Origin: Byssothecium circinans
Taxonomy: Eukaryota > Ascomycota > Dothideomycetes > Pleosporales > Massarinaceae
NCBI GenBank assembly: GCA_010015675.1
Contig: ML977051.1
Span: 65,325 to 129,324 of the forward strand
Reading direction: 5' to 3'
DNA length: 64,000 nucleotides
Shown piece by piece: positions 10,686 through 20,689 of this stretch (position 1 is the first letter of the stretch; each line of letters begins with the position of its first letter). The notes beneath the pieces are model-generated. The model had not been told where the DNA came from. It saw only the letters and a list, made by a program, of their open reading frames with translations, and searched no databases. The position numbers were made by a program, and so were the translations under genes.

Positions 10686-13490
10686 GGTCTTGGATGTATT
10701 TTTGTTTAGGCCTGATGGATGCTTGAAGCGAGTTTTCTTGCGTGCTTGGGGGCTTTTATTGTAAGGTTTTACTAGATTATCGGCGCTGTAACTATGCAGG
10801 CGGAGACAGTCGTGAGAATCTAAACAACTCGAGAAAGCTGAGTGTCCTAGAGAAGGTCTGTGAGCCTTGATTCCCAACATAAGTATTCGGAGGTGATCAG
10901 GCAAGGTAAGTCGATGCCGGACAGCACTTGTCAGGCGCTTTTCCTAAGCCTTCATATTGCCATCGCGAGCTTCTTCATCGCGCCCCCATGAAAGTCTAAG
11001 ATGGACCGGTATCGATGGCACCGCAATGCGATGTGCCTGAACAGCAATGAGGTGGGAGGAAGCGCGGGTGCTTTATACCTATTCCGCAACGCCTGCCTGG
11101 TACGGATCTTGGAACCCCAAAAAATTGCGTGCGCGCGTAGGTTAGAAGTACTAGAGCTCGTTCCTTGGTCTGTTTATACAGCTGCTCACTTAACAGTATC
11201 CTCGTTTGTGCCTTGGTGTTCTTGTCGCAAGGTTGGAACGTTCTGGCGCCCACGGACCGCCCTATCTGCGAGGAAAGGCCCGCACTGGTGCCAGTTTTAC
11301 AAGAGGCACCCATCTTCCTCTCCGCCATTGCTTATGTATAGAATGTTCGAAGCCGCAGTATCTCTGCTACGTGGGTATCTCGACGGGTTCGTAGCGCGGG
11401 ACGTGGCGGTTGGTCTGCGAAGGTCTAGCTTCTTTCGGATTCGAGGCGGGCAGGCATCGTCGAGGAGGGGGGAATGAGCGACAACGAGAGCAGTGATGTG
11501 GTAGATTCAGTGGTTTGGATAGCTTCGATAGCGTGATGGAACCGTGGCGATACTGCCGGTCGTCGGCGTTGAGACATGTCTTGGTGCGCAGCGCAGAGTT
11601 TTCTCGCTTGTGCGGCCGAACATCGCACTCACCACCAAAATTCGATAGCGAGCAGCCACGATACAGAACAGCAGAACAGTCGAAACCCAGACACAGCGAG
11701 ACAACAACAGCGCGTGTAGCACACCAAACACCAACACCGCAGTCAACCGCACACAGCATCCACCAAACCAAACCCTCAGCACATCACAACCCCAAGCAAA
11801 GCCTCTTCCTCAAACCCATCGCCAGCGGCAACAAGATTCAATGAAAAGAAAAACAACCCATGACGAGAAGAGCGACCAGCAAAAATTGCCCCGCCTAGAT
11901 ACCCAAAGGATAGCTAGTAGAACCCCCGCTCCCCGCTGTGCAATGGAGGCGAGGATCCTAGATGTCTGAATTCTTGAGCTCAGAGCATCGCAAGAAGGTA
12001 AGTATGAAATCTCTGAACGGAGGCCGAGGGCGGGCGGCTACTTATACGTGTGGGCGGGGGCGCTGGGGCCATGGGCACGTGATGTCACGTGGGCGGCTGG
12101 GGCCTGGTGCTTGGGGACGAGGGTGGTGGGTGCGGAGAGGAGAGAAGGTGGGAGAAACGGGTGGAATGGGAAGGGCTTGCGGGCGGTGAGAGGGGTTGGG
12201 AGGTTCTGCCGCTGTTCACCCGACCATATTCTCTTTCCGAGCCGATCCGGTACCGTGATGATAGCCGCGCAGGGAGAAAGCACCTGCAGGTCAACGACCA
12301 ACACCGACCTGACTACGACCTGAAACATGGATCCTACAAGAGCCCAGCCACGACAACATTGCCAAAGTCCAGTTCTTCCTATCGAGCTATGCCAAGTGTA
12401 CTTCGACTAGTGTATAGCGAAACTGCTATGCTTCACTCACCTCGTGTCGCCCGACGGTAGCCACGCCTCTAGCTTGCCTTCCTTCGTAATATCAATGTCT
12501 TGACTTCAACATGCCCAGGCTGCCCAGCTCTCCTGTCCTTCTCTTGAGATCTGGGCGACTGCTGTCGTGCTTCATTGCCATCCACCATCTTAGCACCAAG
12601 ACGACGACGAAGCTCCTGGGATGACCGATTCTCCATACCGTGACTGTCACTAGTACTCCGTACCACCTACCTAGTGGGGGGTCTGGGGATGCGGACCGCT
12701 TGTGGTTCAAACAACACCACGACCCAGGACTACCCAGTTATCCTGTGAAAACATAGACACGGAAAGAGGCCGACTGCTCTATAAAACAGCAACTGCGCCG
12801 AGACGTTGTTGCATCAAGCTTTTCTCTCCAGCGCTGCATAGGAGGAGACCCATTATGCCGCGCTGTAATCGAGCGGTCGAGTCCACCGTGAAAGGCACCG
12901 GGTCTCCACTTGCCCACTTCCCCAGGTCTTGTTCGAAGCTTGACCGTGTAGTGCGACGGTGAGGACCGCATTTGACGAACTTAATGCCGCCTCTTATTGA
13001 CTGAAGCTTGGATAAGCTTGTGATATCTCACGACATCGCTGCACTCCGAGCACCACGAACCCAGCCAGAAACGAGCAAGAAACAACGCTCTGAATCCACT
13101 GAGTCGTTGCGGCGTGTCCACGAATACTCTAGACTCTGCGCGTCCTCCTGAGGCACTGCCAAGACCACCGAAACACACCAAGACCCTTCCTTGAAACCCA
13201 CCACTGCGCTGCGCGGCAGCATCACAAACACTTTGACCGAGGATCGACGCAGCCTCCCGTCTCCAACTGTTCTTTCATGCCTAGTCGCAGGGTTTGACCA
13301 AGCATTTGAGGGCGATTGCCTAGCCCCGAACAAGCATTCGCCTCAAGCAGCTCATACGCCAAGCCCAAGCTGTCACCAAATTTTGAAACTGCACCTCCCG
13401 CGACCGTCAACATGTGCTTTAAAATAAGAGAGCGTGCCCGTCGTTGCTGTGCAGTGGATGGAAGACCGGTATCCTGATTTTTTGCTGAAG
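10686..13490. other. 2.8-kb gene-poor stretch
   Basis: Short frames of 60-158 codons exist on both strands but none shows a domain, signal peptide or coding-like periodicity I would trust. Features seen are paired CACGTG boxes at 12076-12091 and a TATAAAA at 12780-12786. Part of it may be promoter or long leader of the BTB gene, an undetected multi-exon gene or non-coding RNA. Confidence 0.4.
12076..12091. promoter_or_regulatory. Paired CACGTG boxes forming a palindrome
   Basis: CACGTGA-TG-TCACGTG: two E-box/G-box hexamers ten bases apart in perfect dyad symmetry. Such sites bind bHLH or bZIP factors in fungi (for example Cbf1-type). No start codon lies close by, so the target is unclear. 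Confidence 0.4.
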
Positions 13491-14696
13491 ATGCCATTTA
13501 TGAACGTAAAAGGCATGTCGACTCTCGGACACACTTTCAGGTACTGCATTTGCTCAATTCCAAACGTACGTACGTGCTAACAGTATGGCAGAAACTTTGA
13601 CCAGACAATTCTCACCGTCAAGGTCGGAAAAGGAGACTACCCGGAGTCGTTCAGCTGCCATCGAGAGCTTCTGAGAAGATGTTCGACCTACTTCGACCGG
13701 GCGCTGCAACAGCAGGGCTCTTCACCCTACAAGAATGGTGAATCTGGCCTTGAGCTCGAAGACACCAACCCAGATGTCTTTGATGCCTTCATGATGTGGT
13801 TGTATACTGGTTATATCCCACACCATCTCATTGAAGGCAACAAAGAGATCAAGGCTCCCTCACACTCCATCGATCTATCAGGGTCAGGCGGAAGCATGGG
13901 CGGCAGTGTCGTGGGTGGGAGCATGGATGGGAGAACCACGCCGGAGCAGAAGGAAGAGCCAGCTGCCGACGACGTTGATGCCGTATCATGGGGCATCAGC
14001 CTCGACAACGACGACACTGCCGCCGAACCCCCACAGCCAGAGGAGACGCCCGCTAGCCCAGCAAATGGAGCCGAAAAGATTCCCGGAGATGGTGAAAGCG
14101 AGAAGAGTGCTCCTACCTCCCTGCCCATCCGGCTCACTGCTTCTGATAAGCCTGAGGTCCCCAAAGAGACCCTTTGCCCCTGCTGCTCCCGCCCCTACAA
14201 GTGGCGAAGCCTCGAAGGGTTCCTCGAGCGCCGCTTCATCTCTCTCTACATCTTTGCACACCGGTACGAGATCCCCAAGCTACGCCGCGCTGTTATCCTC
14301 GCATGGCAGACCAACGACGAGATTATCCAATCCATGCCCGACCACGGCAACGTCATCGACGCCTACGAGAGTCTGCCCAGCGACGCACCTCTGTGCAAGT
14401 ACTTCCTCGACATGTACACTGTGTACTGGAATCCCGACAAGGACTCCGAGCGCATGGTCGCACTTAGGTCGCAACTCCCACAAGCCTTCCTCTTCGAGCT
14501 GGCGACTACCCTGGCCAGGGGTGAGAGGCCGAAGTCGGAGAAGGACTGGTGTGAGTGGCATGAGCATGAGGACGAAGCGGCAAAGAAGGCCTGCACCGAG
14601 GAGATGATGAAGGACCCTGCTGCCGCTAAGGCAATCAAGAGGCTTAGGGATACGAAAGGATGGAAGGGTCTTGTGATGAAGAAAGGAAAGAGGTAG
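13491..14696 (+). CDS. BTB/POZ domain protein
   Basis: Two exons, 13491-13540 and 13592-14696, joined over a 51-bp intron with GTACTG donor, GCTAAC branch-like site and CAG acceptor; 384 residues. The joined start gives GHTFRNFDQTILTVKVG, followed by FSCHRELLRRCSTYFDRAL and VFDAFMMWLYTGYI, the classic BTB core that folds as a dimerisation platform and often recruits Cullin3. An 80-residue acidic Ser/Pro-rich insert separates the core from ERRFISLYIFAHRYEIPKLRRAVI, the usual BTB C-terminal helices. The insert ends with CPCCSRPYKW (about residue 211), a CxxC pair that may bind a metal. Many Dothideomycete genomes have large families of such BTB proteins. Role unknown. Confidence 0.8.
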
Positions 14697-15242
14697 TCAC
14701 TGCACCGAAGATTGATAACTGATGATCTCCTACTAGCATATCTCATTAAGGCATTGGCGTTTGCAAAGGATGAAAAGCAAGGCCTGACTGAGTCGGTCTA
14801 TTGGCTAGATGAATATTTATACCCCGATTCCACAACAGCTTCTCTTCCGCCATTGTACCCTTTATCGGTTCGCACAGTCAACTGTTTTACTCACTGCCAC
14901 TCTCGTCCAGACTACATCAAGTACGCTTTCCGTGCCTTGGCGTCAATCGTCGTTTCTTCACATCTTTCCCGAACTTCGGACCAGTCTAATAGGCTCTCTT
15001 ATCTACGTCGTCACCCGATCCCTGCAGCATGTGTGGAGTGGTGGGGATATAATGGTGTTTAGTGAGGGGTTTGGTGCATTGCGTGCTGAAGCCTAGAATT
15101 GCGTTAGCCGAACATCAAAGGTTCGCAACTCGACTACCATCGAGCTATATAAGGGAGCTGACAATCATACAGATCTCCTTGGTTATCGAATACCAAAACA
15201 TCTCGATTCCTCACCCGGAAAGGCCGGACTATTCGCGCTGCA
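14697..15242. other. Intergenic: promoter of dioxygenase gene
   Basis: No gene recognised. It contains the TATA-like element at 15146. Confidence 0.45.
15146..15153 (+). promoter_or_regulatory. TATA box of TauD-type dioxygenase gene
   Basis: TATATAAG 97 bp upstream of the ATG at 15243, a suitable distance for a core promoter with a short leader. Confidence 0.5.
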
Positions 15243-16777
15243 ATGGCTCCAGGCATTCTCTCCGACAACACTGCTCCAAGCGATGTTAAGTCGAACGACC
15301 ATGCAGCACAGCCCTTCAAGCCAACAGGCGCTCTCGATAAATTCGACTACGAAGACCTAACCCCAGTCATCGGCCGAGAATTCCCCAAGCTCAACATTGT
15401 CGACGACATCCTCAATGCCCCAGATGCAGATGACCTCATCCGCGAACTCGCCGTAACCAGTAAGTCATCCATCCTCACTCAACTTCCCCCCTGCCTTTCC
15501 CCCCAACCACACACCACCATCTAACCCCCCAGTCTCCCGCCGCGGCGTCGTCTTCTTCCGCGCACAAACCAACCTAACCAACCCCCTCCAAAAACACCTC
15601 ATCCAGCGCCTCGGCGTCCTAACCCACAAGCCCTCAACCTCAACCCTACACATCCACCCAGTCCTAAACAACACGTCCGAATTCGGCGTCCCAGACGCCG
15701 AAATCAGCACGATAAGCTCCCAATCACGCAAGCAAATCTTCCGCACGGCCTACGGGGTAGAAAACAAGCGAAAATACGACGCCGCGCAATGGCACTCCGA
15801 CATCCAGTTCGAGCCCGCGCCCGCAGACTACACGAGTCTGCGGCTCACGACGCTGCCGCGGGACGAGCGCGGGGTGCCTGTCGGCGGGGACACGCTGTGG
15901 GCGAGTGGGTATGAATTGTACGATCGCTTTTCGCCGCCGTACCAGCGCTTTCTCGAGGGCCTTACCGCGACCTTCACAGGTGAAGGGTTCCTCCGCGCCG
16001 CGGCGCAGAATCCCGAAAAGATCAAGATCCACGAGGGCCCGCGCGGCAGCGACGTTAACGTCGGGAGGGAGTTGACCGCCGTGCATCCTGTCGTTCGCAC
16101 GAACCCTGTCACGGGGTGGAAGAGCGTGTTTGCGGTGGGGCCGTTTCCGAGGAGGATCCGGGAGGTGTATGCGGAGGAGAGTGAGGAGCTGTTGGAGAAG
16201 TTGAAGGGGGTGGTGGAGAGGAGTCAGGATTTGCAGGTGAGGTTTCGGTGGAGGAATGAACAGTGAGTTTTTGTGTGGGATTTTTATCTGTTGGGGTGGG
16301 ACGTGTTGGGGATGTGTTGCTGACGTTGTTTGTTTGTGAACACAGTGATCTCGCTATCTGGGATAATAGGAGTGCTTTCCACACCGCGACGTACGATTAC
16401 GATGACTTTGGCGAGCGGTTCGGACACAGAGCCGTGGGGATCGGGGAGAAGTGAGTAGACCCCACTCTTCAACCTTCAACCTCCAACCTCTCATGCGGAG
16501 GGAAAAGAAATCAGCGCGCTGACAGTACCCAAGGCCGTTCTTCGACCCGACCAGCAAATCACGAACTGAAGCTCTGGCCGAAGAAGCCAAAGCTAGGAAG
16601 AAAGCGGTCGAAACGAAGCAAGCTCCGGAAACAGCAGAGCAGCTCAGGGCCGGCGAGGTCCAAGACCCCAAGGTCGAGGAGAAGACACCTGCGCCTGCGG
16701 TCCAGGAGTCGAATATCCAGGGGAAAGCATCTGCCGCTGTTGCGGAGCAGGTTCAACCTGTCTCTGCTGCCGCTTAG
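15243..16777 (+). CDS. Fe(II)/2-oxoglutarate-dependent TauD/TfdA-family dioxygenase
   Basis: Four exons: 15243-15459, 15533-16262, 16346-16450, 16534-16777; 431 residues. The TauD fold is shown by SRRGVVFFRAQ, the metal motif QWHSDIQFEP (His and Asp near residues 160 and 162), the strand LAIWDNRSAFHTATYDYD carrying the distal His, and the 2-oxoglutarate Arg in RFGHRAVGIGEKPFFDP. This is the layout of fungal sulfonate/taurine dioxygenases (JLP1-like), which release sulfite from alkylsulfonates; substrate is not certain because many paralogues exist. Introns 1 and 2 are canonical GT-AG. Intron 3 ends in AAG, the only choice that keeps the family ending. The last 70 residues are an Ala/Glu/Lys-rich tail beyond the fold. 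Probably cytosolic. Confidence 0.85.
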
Positions 16778-17421
16778 GTAAGATGCAGCGCGTAAGCGTA
16801 TGAACTTGCTGAGAAAGACACAGCGATGATGATATCGGTGGATATTCCGTTCTGTATACACGGGTCGGAATCAACCTAAACTTAATCCAGACATACATAA
16901 ATACATACGTACATACTATTTCTCCCCATCCTCTTTCTTATATATGTAATAGTAAATACTGCCAGAGAAAGAGAGAGAGAGAGCGAAGAAGCTACCGACC
17001 AATATCTCCTCCCTGTCTTCCCCACTCACCTCTCCTCTCCTCTCCTCTCCTTCAGTCTATCGATCGAGTGGTAAGAATTTCGAAACGGTAAGAATAAACG
17101 AAAAATGATCATAACCCGACCAATGCATATGCCTTAAGGGAAACCAAACCCTTCCTTCCTTCCTAACCCCGACCCCGGACCCCCGACTCCAAGAGAAAAA
17201 GACGCGATGGGTGGATGTGTGATGTGTGTGGAGTGTTGGAAAAATGACAAAAAAGAGTACAGTACCGAACCCCCCCCCCCCTCCTACTTCTCCTATTTCT
17301 CACTCTCTGCCTTCATTTTCCCTTGCCTTCCCTTCTCCCCTGTACCTCTCTCTCCCCCCTTCTCCCTTGTACCTCTCTCCCCTTCTCCATCCTCCATTTC
17401 TTCCGTACCCCTACCCCGCCA
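16778..17421. other. Convergent intergenic region, CT-rich
   Basis: Lies between the 3' ends of the dioxygenase (+) and the PAN-like gene (-). It contains GAGAGA near 16970 and CTCTC repeats near 17029-17050. No gene recognised. Confidence 0.45.
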
Positions 17422-18421
17422 TCACCCCGTCCGCGTACTCGTCACAGTGCGAGTACTAACCCTCGTACTAACCCTACTACTCGTAACCGTCCCCGTAACC
17501 GTCTTCGTACTCAGACTCGTCCTCGAAACCGAAACCGTCGCCGTCGCCGTCGCCGTCACCGCCCTCCCCACACTCGTCGTCGTAACCGTACTAAACCTCA
17601 CCGTCACCGACGTCACCGTCCTCACCGGCGGGTCTTGCATCTGCGTCGTCGTCGTCGTTGATGTGACTGTCCTCACACTCACACTCGTCGCCGTTGCCAT
17701 CGCCGTTGTCGTTGATACAACCGTCCGCGTAGCAACGCTCGTCGAAGTAACCATCGCCGTTGCCGTCGCCGTCGCCGTCGCTGTCACAGTAGCCAAAACG
17801 GTCGATTTCAAGGTGGCGGTCGTCGTGGTTTGCGGGATCGTCAGCGTGGCGGTGATAGTGGTGGAGGAGATGTATGTCTCGGTGATTGCCCAGATGGGAA
17901 AGCCGCAGTCGACGTCGTAGTAGTAGTATGGTTGCGTGGCGTCTGGGATGAAGTATGTTTCGCTATTCACACAACTCTCGGGTTAGCGTGCGTCTTTGTA
18001 TATATCCCATCGTATCCCATCTCACCATCCTAACAAACCATAGCACAGAAATACCCGCCCGTGAAGAAAAAACAGGAAAAGTCAAAGCAAAAGCGACACA
18101 AAAAAAAAAGAGAAAAAAAAAAACTCACAGCCACGCCCCAAAGAACTCGCAGTACTGCGCGTCGGCATCGACATAGTAGCTATAGCGAAAGCTCTTGCAC
18201 GCGGGATAATCGTTCTTGCAGAAATCCGCACACAGCGCAAACGTCGACGGCGCTTTGAAGAAGAAATTCCCCATGTAGAAGGTCGTCTTCGCTGCGTCGT
18301 GGGTTCCTACGTTGCCGCACAGTTGGCCGGCTGAGAGGACTTGGGTTATGCAGAGGAAGAGCAGCAGGATGAAGAGGCATGTTGAAGAGGCTCGGGATTG
18401 ACCTTGAGGTGATGTGGCCAT
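17422..18421 (-). CDS. Secreted PAN/WSC-like, Thr-rich surface protein
   Basis: Read on the minus strand. Exon 1 is 18421-18129 and exon 2 is 17962-17422, joined over a 166-bp GT-AG intron that carries a poly-T tract; 277 residues. Residues 1 to about 30 form a signal peptide (STCLFILLLFLCITQVLSA). A Cys-rich module follows (QLCGNVGTHDA, FALCADFCKNDYPACKSFRY, DADAQYCEFFG), with spacing like fungal PAN/Apple or WSC-like domains. Across the intron it continues ETYFIPDATQPYYYYDVDCG. The last 140 residues are almost only Thr, Val, Ala and Ser, expected to be heavily O-mannosylated. No clear GPI signal or membrane helix closes the chain, so a further exon could be missed. Confidence 0.65.
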
Positions 18422-19797
18422 GGCGTGAGAAGCGGGTGGGTGGGGACGGGCGAGTCGAGACGATGGAGGGTTTGGTTTGGAGAGGTTGGGGACGGGCGGT
18501 GCGGTGTGATATGGGGGACGAAATATTGACGTGGTTCGGTCTGTCTCTAAAGATATCCTTTGGTTGGTTCTGACTGACGTATGTATACACCCGAGTACCT
18601 GATTTCCCCTGTTGTTGTCACGCGGATATGTTGTTGGAATGCACTCGCTATCGCCGATGCAGTGTTCCGACTCGCCCATCTATGCGCCGGAGGAATGCAA
18701 CAGGGACTTTTTTACGTCATGTTTCATCTTCTTGGAACTAATTGGGCGTGTCTGTTGGAATCGGGGCTCTACCCGCTCGGGTCTTGCTGGTGTATCGTTC
18801 GGAGCGCTGTGCCGAAGTACAGGGAAGGAACACGGATATGCGAGGAGTTGGTTTTTGATCCTGTCTAGAAGGTGCAATATCGATGGGTTCTGTGTCGGGA
18901 ATCTCGCCGAGTCGTCTGTTGAGCGTGGAGAAGTGCGCGGTCGCTGGTAGGTCTTGAGATCGAGTTCGAGAGTAAGTGGCGTTGGGAAGATGGAAAAACG
19001 GGGCCATAGCTTGCCATAGTGGAACTATTTGGCAATAAGAGCCTTGCAGAATGATGTTAGAGAAGAGATTGTGAGGAAGCGCAACGCATAGTATTGCATC
19101 TGTCATCCCGACAGTTGCCAGTCTTCAGTGCTTAAAGGCTTGCAAATACTTACCAGAATACAAGACCAGCAGGAAGACCTCTACAGTTCGTGCAATTTGT
19201 TAAAGAAACATTGCATAAAAATTGCCCATACGCTGTTCAGAGAGTAAATTTGTCTCCTATAGCTAGCATGTCAGTCACCCTCAAATATCCCAACGCCCTT
19301 CTCGAAATAACAAATTACCTTCAACAACACCACATCTCCCAAAAAAAAAAAATTTTTCAGACCTCCCAAAGTACCTGGCTAGACCATGAACAACGTGTAT
19401 CACCCCGTATCGACATTTCCCCACATCACTCCCCCCCGGGGCCGTATTATGCCCACGTGCTCAACGCAGTCCCGGAGCTACGCCACTACTTGAACGCAAC
19501 AAGCTCCTTCCCTGGTCCAGACGAGCGCGTCCATAAGCTCCCGAGCGAAGATCGCCTTTTTGATCTGGCGTGAGAGCGAAGTTTGTGTATGGGTTGTCGC
19601 TTGCCTCAATAGGACATGGGCTGGCGAGCTGAACAGTGAAAACGCGAGAGACGAATTGGGATGAGAGGAGATACGAGTAAAATAAAGCCGAAGGGGTTTC
19701 TGAATATATAACCGCAGTATCCGACGAAGAGCTCCTAAGTCCCTATAATCATTTCTCAAAAGCCGACCACCGCGCAAAAGACAACAGAAAATCCACG
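18422..19797. other. 1.4-kb divergent intergenic region
   Basis: Lies between the minus-strand PAN-like gene and the plus-strand Cys-rich gene, so it should hold both promoters. A TATATAA is at 19705. Short frames in it show no domain. Confidence 0.4.
19705..19711 (+). promoter_or_regulatory. TATA box of Cys-rich surface-protein gene
   Basis: TATATAA 93 bp before the ATG at 19798. Confidence 0.45.
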
Positions 19798-20607
19798 ATG
19801 GCTCTCATCTCCCTCCACACCATCCTCATCCTTCTTTCCAATCTTATACTCCGGTATACAAACGCAGCGTTCGTCAGCCCCTACCCGCTCTCATCCTGTA
19901 GCTCGGGCATCGGCTTCGGCCTCTCCACCTGCCCCAGCGGAAACGGATGCTGTGCCGGCGGAGCCACCTGCTGCGCGGGTGGATGCTGCCCGCTCACTAC
20001 ATGGTGTGTGAACCAGGGGAAGTCGAATGAAGGGTGTTGTCCGCTCAGCGATACTACGAATTGCGGCGCCAGTGTTGCTTCGTTTGTACGTTAATTTTAC
20101 GTTCCTGAGGATCTTGAAGTCGAAGAATGATTGGGATGCGAGAAAAAGGTAGAAGAGAAATGATGCTGATGGTGTGCGTCATGTGATGTACAGAGCCTGC
20201 CAGCGTGTACAGCAGGCTCTTTCAACCCCAGACCATCCGTACAATGCGTCTCGGTAAATAACGATTGGTACTGTCCGCCCGGGGCTATTTGTGGGGCTCG
20301 GTAGCCGTTATGCATTGGTGGGAGCTCCGGAAGTAGTGGATGTGCATCTTCGGCATCCGGTTCTGCTGTGTCGCCTATCGCTACGCCACAGCCAAGTGGG
20401 AGCACAACGGCGAGGGGATCGGGATTGGGATCTAGTGCAAGCACTTCGGGAACCGGGTCGGCTGCCGGTGTTTCGACGGGGACACCGACGACGGGAGGGA
20501 GTTCGGTTTCGGCGACGCCATCTGGGGAGGCTGTGGCTTTGCGGACGGGTGGGTGGTGGTGGAGTGTTGTTTGGGGAGTTGGTGTGACGTTTGGGTTGGT
20601 GCGGTGA
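19798..20607 (+). CDS. Cys-rich, Ser/Thr-rich surface protein with in-frame TAG or optional 51-bp intron
   Basis: Exon 1 (19798-20085) encodes a signal peptide and a dense cysteine module (STCPSGNGCCAGGATCC, GGCCPLTTWCVNQG, EGCCPLSDTTNCG). A 108-bp GT-AG intron leads to 20194, giving LPACTAGSFNPRPSVQCVS, then NNDWYCPPGAICGAR and a TAG at 20302-20304. The same frame stays open after the TAG (PLCIGGSSGSSGCAS) for 100 codons of Ser/Thr/Gly-rich stalk and ends in a hydrophobic WWWSVVWGVGVTFGLV segment. Either the TAG ends a short protein, or a 51-bp intron (20254-20304, GTAAAT...TAG) is removed, or the gene is broken by one substitution. With the intron removed the product is 216 residues. Resembles fungal wall-associated Cys-rich proteins; function unknown. 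Confidence 0.55.
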
Positions 20608-20689
20608 TTGATCTCCCGACACGTGAGTCGGGCTTCTATATCGTTAAACCAATGTAGCTGGATTTTTTCGACCGTTTTCTTTTTAAGGA

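Noticed and set aside
9903..10904. 333-codon frame on the minus strand across the 468-aa disordered-protein gene
   Set aside because: Shorter than the plus-strand frame, very high Pro/Leu content from reading G-rich text backwards, no domain.
15100..15150. Possible tRNA near GGTTCGCAACTC
   Set aside because: No pairing acceptor or anticodon stem; the region fits a promoter with a TATA box.
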